Assembly: GCA_947650285.1 (NCBI GenBank)
Contig: CANTFL010001446.1
Coordinates: 124,001-188,000, forward strand
Origin: Hyaloperonospora brassicae
Taxonomy: Eukaryota > Oomycota > Peronosporomycetes > Peronosporales > Peronosporaceae
DNA length: 64,000 nt
Direction of reading: 5' to 3'
The notes below the pieces were generated by a model. That model ran no database searches. It was not told the DNA's origin and worked only from the letters and a program-made list of their open reading frames with translations. How positions within the stretch are numbered: position 1 is the stretch's first letter; every line of letters begins with the position of its first letter. The translations under genes and the position numbers were made by a program. Below are positions 27,330 through 37,662 of the stretch, piece by piece.

Positions 27330-27920
27330 GGTACCAAGCGATGGAAGTTGCGTCGTGTCCGGTGATAGGAGTGCTGCACTGCGAGGCAACCTTGAGAATG
27401 GCTCTCAACCAAAGACGATGTTACAGGCAACAGCGCGTCGGCTCATGACCTCTAACCAGAGACGTTGATACGTGAAGCAGCGCGTCCGCTCATGACGAGA
27501 ACGAACCCAGATATAAAAAGTTTAGCAGCTCTTGAGATAGGTAGCCCCTTGTGGAGCCAGCCAAACGATTGTCGCAGCACGCGTAGACGACTTGCCAGAA
27601 TGTACTCGTGTTTTTTTTTCATTGCACGCTCAGCACGATCGACAGTCGGCAGTGTATCTCAACAAGGTTCGTCTCCTTTGGTCCTTTACTAGTTGGGTCC
27701 AGCGTCATCTAAGATTCCCGGTGGTGCACTTGTTCACTCGCTCATAGATGATTCAGCACCGTGCTATGTACATGTTGTGGGCCCCTTTCTTATCCTTCAA
27801 CAAAGCGACGGAGAACAAGAGTCGGCTGAGTGTCGTACGAGAGCGGGCGTGTCGCCTCCTTTGGGATGTGCGGTCGTGTCTGTGTACTCGAAAGCGTGTC
27901 GTCGTTGTGTGCGCTGGATA
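27330..27920. other. spacer, no gene seen
   Basis: Short open frames only (75 and 91 codons, plus strand) without features. It lies between the lyase pseudogene start and the transposon left end. It would hold the promoter of the former lyase gene. Confidence 0.4.
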
Positions 27921-29035
27921 GGGGAAAATTTAACCCGCTCCCATTTGCCGCACCCATCGCTCATTTGATCCTATTTGGGTGAAATTTCCCCTTTTTGGGT
28001 TAGATGACAAACTGCGCAGCTGTGCTGTGGGTAGATCTGCACAGAACTGCAGAATTCTCAATATGATGGTCCTGAAATATACAAAGCGAACTACTCTTCA
28101 AGATACGACGAATATGCTGTTCTATGAATCTGCCTACTCCGTACTGCGATAGCATACTCGTCGGGGAAATGTGGGTCCTCTAGGATTGTAGTATCTGTCA
28201 TCATCTGCAGGCGCCCAATTTCCAGCACTCGGCGACGCGAGCATCTGTCCATGTATTTCCGGGCTCAAACAGGGGTGGGGGGCATGCAGGAGGAAGTCAC
28301 TGAGATGATGCATTGAGGGCAAGGTCCTGTCTTGGGTCGGCGCGAGCTGGAGGTGCTGACCGTGCTGTCCATCAGGAAAAAGCGTATGGGGACGGGGAAG
28401 CAGCATTGAAGGATGCAGCTGATCATAATGCTGCACTGATGACTGGAACTGAGCGTACTGCGGAAGCGACGCATGCGACTGGCCGTACTGCTGCAATGAA
28501 AGTTACGACTGTTCATACTGCAGCTGTGGCTGCATCGCCGAATAGCGGAGTTGCTGAAATGGCGGCGGCTGAGATTGAGGAGGTTAAAGTGCTGCGGCTG
28601 TTGAAACTGCTGGGACGAACCCTCTTGGTAAAAGTCTGGTTGGGACGGTACAAACTCAGAATCTTCACTTGGGGTCGTCAGCACCAAACGTCGTGCAAGC
28701 TCCGCAGCTTCTCTTGCAGCAGCTCTTTCGGTTTTTTTTGTGGGACACGTTTTACTGTTATGTTTGACATGCTTTCTGCAACCAAGGCACATCTTAAGTC
28801 CGCGCTTCTTCGCTACCTGCTTGCCATTGATTTCATCTCCAGTGGGCAAGCGGGCTTTTGCATTTTTCCCTATGTTCTGCATTGGTTTTATCGTCAAAGT
28901 ACTATGCGAAATGCACACACGCGTTGGAAAACTCAGATCAGATTCAGTCCGGACTCCTTCGTCGTTATCGAACCCAAATAGGGGGAAATTTCACTCAATA
29001 AGGCAAATGGGTGCGGGTTAAATTTTCCGTGGGTG
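27921..29035. mobile_element. deleted DNA transposon with terminal inverted repeats
   Basis: The left end (27921-28005) and right end (28971-29035) are inverted copies: both read GGAAAATTTAACCCGC, a CCCATTTGCC block, then GTGAAATTTCCCC and TTTGGGTT going inward. The left arm carries about 20-30 extra bases between the two conserved blocks. The interior is only about 1 kb and encodes, on the minus strand, just the C-terminal part of a transposase. The element is therefore an internally deleted, probably non-autonomous copy. The zinc-knuckle type of the remnant suggests the Mutator-like superfamily. Target-site duplications could not be fixed by eye because the outer ends are uncertain. Confidence 0.75.
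28134..28918 (-). pseudogene. transposase C-terminal remnant (zinc knuckle plus Q-rich tail)
   Basis: Reading from the right inverted repeat inward, the frame to about 28600 encodes a basic segment with CLGCRKHVKHNSKTC, a CX2CX5HX4C zinc-knuckle pattern typical of the C-terminus of Mutator-like transposases. A frameshift near 28590 and a TAA near 28508 then separate it from a glutamine/proline-rich tail (28496-28134) whose natural reading frame is different. The N-terminal and catalytic parts are absent. It is not a working gene. Confidence 0.65.
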
Positions 29036-29312
29036 CGGGTTAAACCCGCCTGTATATAATCTGTCTACCTGTCATCGATGAGCTACTCAAAAGTGGTCTC
29101 GTCTTTTGTTCGATGTTCGTCGATCTCGATTTGCTATGTGTGTTTACACTTGCTCTATCTCAATCCCAACGACCGACGACGGTGATCGATGGATGGTGCG
29201 CGAAGGTTGCGCGAGGAGAGAACCTCTCTCCGGTCATAAACAAGCAGCCACATCGATCTCTCACCTGCGTCACATGAGAAGACCGAACACGCGTTTTGAC
29301 TTGTGATCGACT

Positions 29313-30138
29313 ATGACGACATCGAGAGCCCAATTGTACGAGGTACGCACTCGTTCCGTACGCCCACGACGAACGAGCGTACCACAACTATCTCTTCTTC
29401 TTCTGTGTCATGTGATTCCATATGCCACATCGCTACGAACGTCACACATCTCTCTGTCTCTTTTCGCACTTTGTGGCTGTTCGAATCAGACGTTTGACGT
29501 CCTGCCCAACCTCATTGACGTGCTGAAAGACGTACTGTCGGCGACGTCGACGACGCAAGAGATCGTGCGGATCGGAGACGTCTCCGCATCGGTATACTGT
29601 ACAGTGCTGAAACCGACAAACTTTGGAAGGACACAGTGGCTGTTCTGGGTGGCTCATGTTGACACGTGTGGTGCTGTGCTATTGTTTCTGTATCCGGGGA
29701 CGGGTCCTGGCTCTATGTATGTGGCGCTATGGGTGTGTCAATTGTAGGCAGTGGCTGTGAAGCACAAGTACAATGACGCGCTGGAGCTACTGCGGTCGTT
29801 GCCTGGTATTGACACTTCGTTGACGGAGCAGGAGACGGCTATTGCCAAGGCAAATGAAGAGCTCAAGCGCATTTCGTACGTTGGTCTTCTTTCCTCTATC
29901 TCTGCATGGCCGCGTGTGAACTCGGGTGCTATCGGTTAAAGACGATATGGATGGGCTGTTGGCTACTGGATCAGTGCTGACAAGTTTTGTGGACTATCGG
30001 GATTGCGCATGTGGGGTGGCATTGCTTTGCAAACACAGTGACGTGGTCGAGCTCTATAGCAATACGTTGTACCGTGGCACGGACGAGCCGCGTGCAGAGG
30101 TCAATGACGCATTTTCTCGAAAGAGTCTGCTGAAGTAA
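29313..30138 (+). CDS. MED9-like Mediator subunit
   Basis: Four exons (29313-29342, 29490-29591, 29748-29875, 30039-30138) joined at GT...AG sites give 119 residues with consistent phase. MED9 is a small subunit of the Mediator middle module, linking transcription factors to RNA polymerase II in the nucleus. The match rests on layout: a short N-terminal helix TFDVLPNLIDVLKDVL, then VKHKYNDALELLRSLPGID followed by SLTEQETAIAKANEELKR, the same order as the conserved C-terminal part of MED9 (helix, LPGI-type turn, acidic coiled coil). The three introns are 147, 156 and 163 bp. The tail after residue 90 is not conserved to my eye. It is the first ordinary gene after the repeat-rich half, 175 bp from the carrier gene with which it converges. 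Identity is inferred; the exon model is stronger than the name. Confidence 0.55.
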
Positions 30139-30343
30139 AGCGCAGCATCGACACGCGGGTTCGAAAAGCTGCTGTCCGTCGTGGCGATGTCAATGTGATG
30201 ATGGCTATCAGTTTGTGCCGCGCAAAGCCTGCAGGTCATTGTCATCCAGACGCGACAAGCTACGACACAAGACGCAAAATGTGATGTTGTACGTTCGTCG
30301 TGTCTTGCCTGGTGGTCGTGAAACTGCTCTAGTACTTGTGCAC

Positions 30344-31796
30344 CTAGTAGATGCCCAAGAAGGCCAGAAACTTTTTCGAGAACTCGACACCAAGAAAGCA
30401 GGCGGCGTTCGCTGGAAACGCGCGTGCCATGGCTGGTCCCACGCCCGTGAAAAGCGCGCCTGGTCCTTCTTGCTTCATGAGTACCTGGAAGCAGTGCACA
30501 ATGCCACGGTACGTGCCCTCTGGCGCGGTCTGGATGCGCGACTTGATCACATCGGGCGGAATGGCAATGACCCAGTTGATGATCCCGGCAAAGCCGCCCG
30601 CCACGAACACACGGAACGCGTTCAAGTCGGACGGGTTCTGGCCCGCGGGCGTTATGCCTCGTTTAATAGCTTCAAACCCGCCAAAGTACCCCACCGAGCT
30701 GAGGCAAACGACACGCAGCGTGCAGCAAACGAGTTAGTCGCTTGGCAATGTCATAGCAAAATCAGTCTGATAGCTTACGACGACCTTACCCAGGCACGTC
30801 ACGCAGCAGCGTAGCTTCCCAGCCACGAAAGATGCTCGAGAGACCGCCCGTGCGGTACAGTTTCTTGGCACAGTCGACCATACCATTGTACAGCTTTGGT
30901 TCACCACGTTCCACAGCCTGCGCTTGGATTTGGAGCAAGCACTTGATCCGCTCACCTGGTGCCATGACCACAGTGGCTGGGATGGCGGAGAACCCCCCGG
31001 CAAACATAATCTGTCCCATGGACAAAGGGCTCGACGGCGACTGACCTGAAGCCTTGACCTGATGACCGTGCAACCACATTGCAGCAAAGTCAATGCAGAC
31101 CAAAAAAGACACAACGTGTTGGGCACGCTGTCTACGACTGTAGAACAACGCCACAACGTCTCACTCACGCACCGCAATGAGTTTGCCCATGTCGTAGCCC
31201 CAAAAGCACGTGGCAAAGATGGGCGTGACGCCGACAAGCGGCGCAGACATACCGCGGTACAGTCCGCGGATCTGCATGGAACAACAGCTATCAGCGGTGC
31301 AAAAAACATTGCCAGCAGATAACTTCGGGCAGCTAATGGTGGTATGGTCAGCAGACAGTCACGCGTACCCCATCTTTGGCGACCATCTTGCGGGCGCAGT
31401 CAATGGCGCTCGAGTACATGGGCGACTGACCCGGCAGCGGCTGTGCCTGTGTCTGCATGTTGACCTTAATCAGGTCCAGCGGATGACCCGTTGCCACGAG
31501 GCACACGCCTACAGGTGCGGAAGCAGATCAGCTGTGTGCACACTACGAAACGAACGCACGACCAGTCGATCGATCGATCGAACGCACCGCCGAATCCGCC
31601 GGTCACGAAGGACACGACGCCAGAGGTCGCTGCAAGAAGACACAAAACGAGGAGAGCACATGGGTAGTAATAGTCATAATCGTACCAATCCTACAACTAA
31701 TGATAGTACGAATAAGAGTTATGATATCATAAATCTATTCGGACAGCGTGAGATCGACGTCTTCGTACGTTTGTTTGTCCCATTGTCGCCACTCAT
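30344..31796 (-). CDS. mitochondrial carnitine/acylcarnitine carrier
   Basis: Six exons (31796-31769, 31629-31588, 31508-31369, 31271-31173, 31058-30790, 30698-30344) give 310 residues, the usual carrier length. The protein exchanges acylcarnitines for carnitine across the inner mitochondrial membrane, feeding fatty-acid oxidation. Three carrier repeats are visible with their signatures PLDLIK (33-38), APGERIK (136-142) and PPDVIK (240-245). APGERIKCLLQIQ and RDVPG-VGYFGG are hallmarks of the carnitine branch. GLYRGMSAPLVGVTP follows the first repeat. The first exon is only 28 bp; its ATG was chosen because it splices in phase to the GVVSF helix start. It ends on TAG. It converges on the MED9-like gene. 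Subfamily is confident, exact substrate range is not. Confidence 0.9.
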
Positions 31797-31799
31797 TGC

Positions 31800-33145
31800 T
31801 CCGCAAAAGAGTAATAGAAGAAAAAGGAGACAGAGACAGAGACGGACGGAGTGGAAGTACGAAGCGACGGGCGAAGTGCAGTGTACACTGCACGTTCGAT
31901 TGTGCGAACGCACGCGGTGTCTACGTGAGTGCGTGGAACAGTAGCTGCTTCAAGGACGCGTTTTCGTCTTGGCTTGAGTATGCGTTTTGTAATCAGTTTC
32001 AAGAGGGGACGACGCGTGACCTGTCGCATCGAAATCCATGGCGTCGCCAAGTTCAAAAGGTCCGTTTTACGCCTGAAAGACCCACAGCGAGAGGGTGGAG
32101 GATTTCGTAGTCGTGACTGTAGGACGTCGAGCCTCAGTGTTAATTATTCGCCGTGTCGATAAGTACGTGCGAGTGGCTGTCGCTTCTTCCGAAAAACCCA
32201 CAGTTGCTATATTGACCAATGATATTGCTAGCCGTCTTCCATGCCGCGCATTGACGCACGGCACTTCGATGGGCCAAACAGACCGCCTGCAATAGCGATC
32301 AAGTGGTGTCAATCGCTACGATCGTAAAACACACTTCGTCTTTGTTCGCTTCAAAGACGAAACGGCCATCTCACCTCGCGCTCGCGTCATGTCCAGTCAG
32401 CACTGCCCGACCGACTGGGCCCTTTTGCCGCCGTCTGATTCGTTAATAAGCTAAGCTCAGGCGGGCGCACGTGCGATGCATTGGCTGCGACGTCGTCGAT
32501 TTCGGTCAATCACATCGCACCGGTCCAGCTCTTCTTTTCTCCTCCCCACCCCACCCCACCCCTCCCCCCTCACTTTGTTGCATACTACGCTCGAAACGAA
32601 ACCGGTCGCGCAGACGGCCGGCAAAACGCGAGTCGCGACTGTAAATGTTCGCACCGTCTAATAGAGACGACACACACCGTGTTTTCACATCGCCCCCCCC
32701 CACCCACCGCCTGTTTTTCGCGTGCCTCGAGTCGCAGTGGTTCAGCGCTCACTTTCGCTTCTGCCGATGGCTCACGCGGTGCTCATTGCTCAATTTTCGG
32801 TCCAGGACACAAGTGAGTCCTTCTGGCCGGACCGGACTCGAAAAAGACACAGCGGCCGAGACGACGTTCGTTCCAGCGTCGTATTGCGCTCCACTGTCAT
32901 CTCACTCTGACACGTGCACACGACAGCCGTATCCCGCGAACCGCTTCTCCTGCTCCTGCTCCTCCTTCTTTGCTCTCGCAGTACACGAGCGTCCGTGTCC
33001 TCTGTGTGTGTGTCCACACTCTCTCTCTCTCTCTCTCTCGAGTCACAGACGTCGTCGTCAGCCCACCAGTGCACCAGCCGATCCCACCGATCTGCTTTTA
33101 CTGCAGCCACTCGGTGACCCCACTCCACTACCCACTGCCACTATA
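31800..33145. other. intergenic, divergent promoter region
   Basis: This lies between the carrier start (minus strand) and the next plus-strand gene. It holds scattered open frames in every frame with no recognisable product, a CT-rich stretch at 32530-32575, C-runs near 32690 and a (CT)n tract at 33019-33040. A 66-codon plus-strand frame at 32095-32295 has some coding flavour but begins with GTG. Probably two promoters back to back. Confidence 0.4.
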
Positions 33146-33742
33146 ATGGACGTGCAAGTGGACAACCGACCGATGCGTTCACGTGTGAACCCCCGCGCGA
33201 GCGTCTTTCGGGCCGTGTCGGTCTGCAAGCGCTTGTGCTCCCCCCTGTCCACTCCATCCCCTCCTCCCCCTCCTCCTCTGGCCACTACAACGACGCCAGC
33301 GGCCCCGTCGGCCACTGCCATTGACAGTGTCAATCTGTCGTCTGCCCTGACGGCGCTCAAGGTGTCGCTCAAGCGCGACTTGGACAGCTTCGCGCCGCCC
33401 ACACCTGCTGTCTCGCCCGTCCACGGCCGCAGCGCTGCCAAACGCACCTGCTTTGGCTTTGACGAGCGCGCGACATTGGACGCCCAAGACGTGGCCAAAA
33501 GCGGCCGGACAGCAGCCGCAGCGACAACGGCCCCGCAGACTGTGAACGCCCTACTGGCCGTGAGCACCCGCATCAAGTTTGAGCTGGAGAAGCGGCGACG
33601 CTGCGCCCGCGCGCCCAAGCCCGAGCCTCGTCGGAGACAGCAGCTGAGCTACTTTGCCATTGTCGGCGCCTTCCAGCGCGCTGCCCACGAGCGGAAAGTC
33701 GCGATGCAGCTCGAGTACGTCGTCGAGACGTCGACCGAGTGA
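33146..33742 (+). CDS. unrecognised proline-rich protein
   Basis: An intact frame of 198 residues from ATG 33146 to TGA 33742. I do not recognise it. The N-terminal third has a run of prolines (PSPPPPPPL, about 39-47) and is rich in Ala/Thr. The middle carries SSALTALKVSLKRDLDSF. The C-terminal part is basic and probably helical (STRIKFELEKRRRCARAP, then LSYFAIVGAFQRAAHERKV). No signal peptide or membrane segment is present, so a nuclear or cytosolic regulatory protein is possible. The frame is open upstream to 32645, but the ATG at 33146 is the first after a CT-rich leader. The stop codon overlaps a GTGAGT, so splicing to a further exon cannot be excluded. Confidence 0.5.
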   Translation: MDVQVDNRPMRSRVNPRASVFRAVSVCKRLCSPLSTPSPPPPPPLATTTTPAAPSATAIDSVNLSSALTALKVSLKRDLDSFAPPTPAVSPVHGRSAAKRTCFGFDERATLDAQDVAKSGRTAAAATTAPQTVNALLAVSTRIKFELEKRRRCARAPKPEPRRRQQLSYFAIVGAFQRAAHERKVAMQLEYVVETSTE

Positions 33743-34360
33743 GTAACCCATTCACAACGCTATGGAGCGAGCAACGAGCAGCCGATCAGTCGGTCGTGTC
33801 ACGTGCGTGCGTGCGATGGCCTCTACCAGAGCGATCTCGAGACGGACAAAGGGGACGGACCGCTTACTGCTGTCGCCTCTCGGTTCGCGCCCACACAGTA
33901 CGTGCGTAAAAGACGCGTCGAGTCGGTCGAGGGCGCTACTACTACTACCACCACTACCTATTGGAGCTCTTCGTCTTGTGCTTATTAAATAACTATCGTA
34001 CTAATATATCTAAAACCGCAGCCACGAGCCGATCGATCCGCTGCTGCTTTTTCATTGTCTTTTCTCGTCGAATGCCCACAACGTCTCGACCGATCGCCAC
34101 GTGCGTCCGGTCGTTGGCATTTTCGTTGCTACGTCGAAGCAGCCGCCACGTAGAAATCGCACGGGGGTCCTCCTGTGTGGTCCGGGCACGCGACACACAC
34201 TGTCCTTTACGCGACTGCCCACGGCTCGATTCGCTTTTTTCGGTCGAACGAAAACAAAGCGCTTTCTTTTGCATCCCACGACCCCGTTCGATTTGCCTCC
34301 CGTTGCTTGTCGACCAGTTGAAACCCCAATGGCCCCCCGAGCGTTTCGCAGCCAAAACAA
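33743..34360. other. intergenic, no gene seen
   Basis: Contains an ACT/ACC microsatellite around 33940-33960 and otherwise unremarkable sequence. The reading frame of the following enzyme is open through much of it, but the text has no family similarity, so I treat it as leader or promoter. Confidence 0.4.
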
Positions 34361-34490
34361 GCAAAACACCGGGCCAGGGCTGGACGACAAGAGACGAGCC
34401 ACGACCCGCACCTAAGTACGCACCGGCAAGACACCGGGCTAGGGCTCGACGACAAGAGACGAGCCACGACCCGCGCCTAAGTACGCACCG
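34361..34490. repeat. 65-bp tandem duplication upstream of SAICAR synthetase
   Basis: 34361-34425 and 34426-34490 are near-identical head-to-tail copies, each ending GTACGCACCG. The second copy ends 76 bp before the presumed ATG. The position is promoter or 5' leader. Each copy contains GACGACAAGAGACGAGCC, so any binding site in it is present twice. Confidence 0.9.
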
Positions 34491-34566
34491 TGGCGGCGTT
34501 CGTGTCCACCACACCATCGACCGCACACCTCCTCGCCGCCAGTCAGCCCGCCAGGAGCTACCGGAC

Positions 34567-35607
34567 ATGGCCGCCACTGCTGCTGCGCTCGTTGCGGCCG
34601 CCGAGACGCGCACGCAGCGCTACGTGGCCACGATCCAAGCCGCAAAAGCGCTCTCCACGACGTCCCTCGCGCCGCTCGCGTCAGAGCTGCCGCCGTTCCG
34701 CCACCTCACGGGCAAAGTGCGCGACGTGTACCTCCTGGCGGACGACCGCGTGCTGCTCGTGTCAACGGACCGCCAGTCGGCGTTCGACCGCGCGCTGGCG
34801 GCCGTGCCGTTCAAAGGCCGCGTGCTGACGCTCACGAGCGCCTGGTGGTTCGAGCGCACGCGGCACATTGTCGCCAATCACGTGCTCAGCGTCCCCCATG
34901 CGTCGGCCCTGTTGTGTGCAAAGTGCACGGTGTTTCCCGTGGAGTTTGTCGTGCGGGGCTACATCACGGGCACGACGAGCACGAGCATGTGGACGAACTA
35001 TTGCAACGGCAGCCGCTCGTTCTGTGGCCACGTGCTGCCCGAGGGGTACGTGCAGCACCAGCAATTGCCTGCGAATCTGGTCACACCGACGACGAAAGAC
35101 GAGCACGACGAGCTGATTTCGGGAAAAGAGATTGTACAGAGTGGACGCATGACGCAGGCGCAGTGGACGTTTTGCGAGGAGAAGGCGCTGGCGCTCTTTG
35201 CGTTTGGCCAGGCGCAAGCCGCAACGCGCGGGCTGATCCTCGTGGACACCAAGTACGAGTTTGGCGTACAGGAGACCACGGGCGAGATTTTGCTGATTGA
35301 CGAGATCCACACGCCCGACTCGAGTCGGTATTGGCTCGCGGACACGTACGATGCGTGCATGGCCGCGGGCAAGTCGCCGGATAATATCGACAAGGAGTTT
35401 CTGCGCTTGTGGTTCAAAGAGCACTGCGACCCGTACCATGACGCTGTGCTACCGGAAGCTCCCAAGGAGCTGGTGACGGAGCTCGCGCGTCGCTACATTA
35501 TGCTGTACGAGCTCATTACTGGTGCCGAGTTTGTGTTTCCGCCTGAGGGAAGCAAGCCAGAGGACGAGTTTGTTGAAGGCGTACGCAAGGCACTGCTCGC
35601 CAAGTAG
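34567..35607 (+). CDS. phosphoribosylaminoimidazole-succinocarboxamide (SAICAR) synthetase
   Basis: A single exon of 346 residues from ATG 34567 to TAG 35607. It makes SAICAR from CAIR, aspartate and ATP in de novo purine synthesis, in the cytosol. Family landmarks are in order: GKVRDVYLL (49-57, nucleotide-binding loop), STDRQSAFDRALAAVPFKG, EFVVRGYITGTTSTSMW, a SGKEIVQSG-type segment, LVDTKYEFG and EIHTPDSSRYW near the aspartate/CAIR site, then DKEFLRLWF. Length matches fungal and plant-type stand-alone enzymes. It is not fused to other purine enzymes. The upstream frame is open to 33961, but the ATG chosen lies just before the first conserved residues and gives a normal-length protein. The region just before it carries the 65-bp duplication. 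Strong assignment. Confidence 0.95.
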   Translation: MAATAAALVAAAETRTQRYVATIQAAKALSTTSLAPLASELPPFRHLTGKVRDVYLLADDRVLLVSTDRQSAFDRALAAVPFKGRVLTLTSAWWFERTRHIVANHVLSVPHASALLCAKCTVFPVEFVVRGYITGTTSTSMWTNYCNGSRSFCGHVLPEGYVQHQQLPANLVTPTTKDEHDELISGKEIVQSGRMTQAQWTFCEEKALALFAFGQAQAATRGLILVDTKYEFGVQETTGEILLIDEIHTPDSSRYWLADTYDACMAAGKSPDNIDKEFLRLWFKEHCDPYHDAVLPEAPKELVTELARRYIMLYELITGAEFVFPPEGSKPEDEFVEGVRKALLAK

Positions 35608-36553
35608 AGGCGAGCAAGACGATGTCGGTGCGAGATTGAATGCACGGGCAGATGTTTTACTTGTTGTTGTTGTAGCTTGTTGCTGAGCCGTGTCATTCGT
35701 GCTCCCTCTCGGCGACGGCCGGCGTTTGTTGGCGTGCTTCTCGGATGATGATGATGGTGATGATGATGATGGTGATGATGCTGCTGCTGCTTTGCGAGTC
35801 GTCTGTCGAGCTGGTAACAAAAGCATGGCTTGCTAGCTGCACTGCCCAGTCGACAAGCCGCAGTGAGTTGTGCCGCTCGCAATGCAGCCGCGTATTCACA
35901 TTGCCAGGTAATGTAGCAACAACGTGGCGAGCGAACGTGGCGATACGTGCGCGACTTGTTTGAGCAGCAAGAGGATGCTCGATCAGGTGTCACGCAGCGT
36001 AGCAAGAGCATTGCATTGTCGACGACAGAGGAAGCAGTGCGCTTGTTCGGATCAGAGAGCAAAACATTGATCTCGGTGGCCGACATCGCAAGCGAGTCGT
36101 TGACACACGAGATGCTGACATGTGCATCAAAAGCTCTGAGCTCGTTCGATATGCAGAGCTCGAGAGAGATGCTGAGTCGACGTCGTGGCGAAAGGCACGA
36201 CACGCGCGTTGCGAAGCCGAAGTTCCTCAGCACGACGTTTGTACTTGTTTTTTGTATTGCCCAAGTTGAAGTGACGCGGCACGATACCGCTGGAGCACGA
36301 CCGGCCGCGGGACTCAACACATCTAACCCCATTGTAGTACCCTAAAAGCCGTCACCGACAACACACAGTGAGTAGAACATCGCGCCGATCCTTTCGGCGC
36401 TTGGACCTCTCTACGTGGCTCCGACTCATCGCGTCATTCGAATTGCCCCAACTGCCTGTGCCGTTAGTTCCCTTCTCTTCTTCACTGTCGCGTCGAAGCG
36501 GCTGTGTCGCGATCGATCCATCGCCCGCGCACACGACCGAACGACTGCGTCAG
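35608..36553. other. intergenic between convergent genes, GAT/GCT microsatellite
   Basis: A (GAT)n/(GGT) and (GCT)n microsatellite occupies about 35743-35793. A plus-strand frame 35947-36345 (132 codons, GTG start) and an overlapping long minus-strand frame have no recognisable features and mirror each other. I see no defensible gene, only the 3' ends of the flanking genes. Confidence 0.45.
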
Positions 36554-37462
36554 CTACCACAAAATCGACTGCAGCGACATGGAAGCGCTGGCTGTGGTCG
36601 TCGCCATGCGACTCTCTGCGACCTCAGAAACAGCTGTTTGTGTTTCACTGGTCAGCGTGCCTCGAAGAGGTCTGCGACACGCTGTGCGCGCGTCTCGCCC
36701 TCTTGTCGCCCATGACGGGACCAGTGTATCCTCTCTCGAGAGACCTGTGGCGACTGCTGTTGGCTCGTGCAAAAGACGCTCGAGCGCCGTCTCGAACGTT
36801 GCAATCTTCGAGGCAATGTGTGCGGCGCGATTGGCCGCTCCTTTGGCGTCGCGTAGCGCCTCGCGCAACACGCCGATGCTCCGTTGCAAGCTCCGGATCT
36901 GACGGTGGGGCCACCGCTGGATCCCGTGTCGGCGACAGATCTTCTTGAGCAAAGTCGCACAGATGCCAAACTTTTGCGCGACGGCGGCAATGGGCATATT
37001 GAAACACGCGCGGAGGTCGTCGAGGCGTACGACGGGCGGGGGGCGGGGGGCAGTGCGGCTTCTGCCTCGAGGTGTGGCCACACAGGGCGTAGCAGCAGAC
37101 GACGGGAGACACGCGTGACGACTGACCGTAGCAATAGGAGGAGAGGAAGGAACAAGAAGAGGAGGAGGAGAAAGACGAGAGGGGCGCAAGCGGTCAGAGG
37201 GAATGGGGCACAGGGCAGTCGTCGACACGGGACAACAACAGACGTTGTCAATGGACGACGTCCAACTGCAGTGGTTTGCACGGACGGAACGTGCGGTCAC
37301 GTGTGCGTTACTGACCTCGTGGTGGAAACCACGTGCAGTGACGTTGGACGAGGGCGTGTGCCCCCACCTGAGCGACAAAAGGATTGTGCTGAGAACGGCG
37401 TCGTCGGGAGTGAGCGGTCTTCGAGACATGACCAGTGGCACGTGGGGCGACTCGGGTGGTGT

Positions 37463-37494
<32 letters not shown>

Positions 37495-37662
37495 GGAGGG
37501 GGCGCGCGAGACGGCAAATGGCGTTGTGGCGGACGAGCGCAGCAGAACGAGTGGTGCGGTTTGCGAGTGGGTCTGTCCCAGTTGCGACCGACGCTGTCCC
37601 TCTCTCGAACCCATCGGAGGGTCGACGTTGGCCACGTTGACGGTGTTGTCGGATGTGGCCAT
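36554..37662 (-). CDS. RWP-RK domain protein
   Basis: RWP-RK proteins are DNA-binding regulators known from plants, algae and oomycetes. My model has two exons, 37662-37316 and 37061-36554, in phase, giving 284 residues. Exon 1 carries an asparagine run (from a CAA/AAC microsatellite near 37465-37495). Exon 2 holds the domain, residues about 126-178: a VVRLDDLRACFNMPIAAVAQ helix, FGICATLLKKICRRHGI, then RWPHRQIRSL. The core reads RWPHRQ, not the usual RWPYRK. A helical segment follows (GVLREALRDAKGAANRAAH). An alternative is one unspliced frame from ATG 37717, 387 residues, in which the repeat reads as polyglutamine. I prefer the spliced form because exon 1 then has ordinary composition. No zinc finger or PB1 domain is visible. 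Confidence 0.75.

Noticed and set aside
26530..27468. 312-codon plus-strand open frame opposite the lyase
   Set aside because: It is the antisense shadow of the pectin-lyase pseudogene, whose conserved motifs are on the minus strand.
28313..28981. 222-codon plus-strand open frame inside the transposon
   Set aside because: Antisense to the zinc-knuckle remnant and built from the complement of its Q-rich tail.
35493..36332. 279-codon minus-strand frame with a histidine run
   Set aside because: The His run is a GAT microsatellite read in antisense and the frame overlaps the 3' end of SAICAR synthetase.
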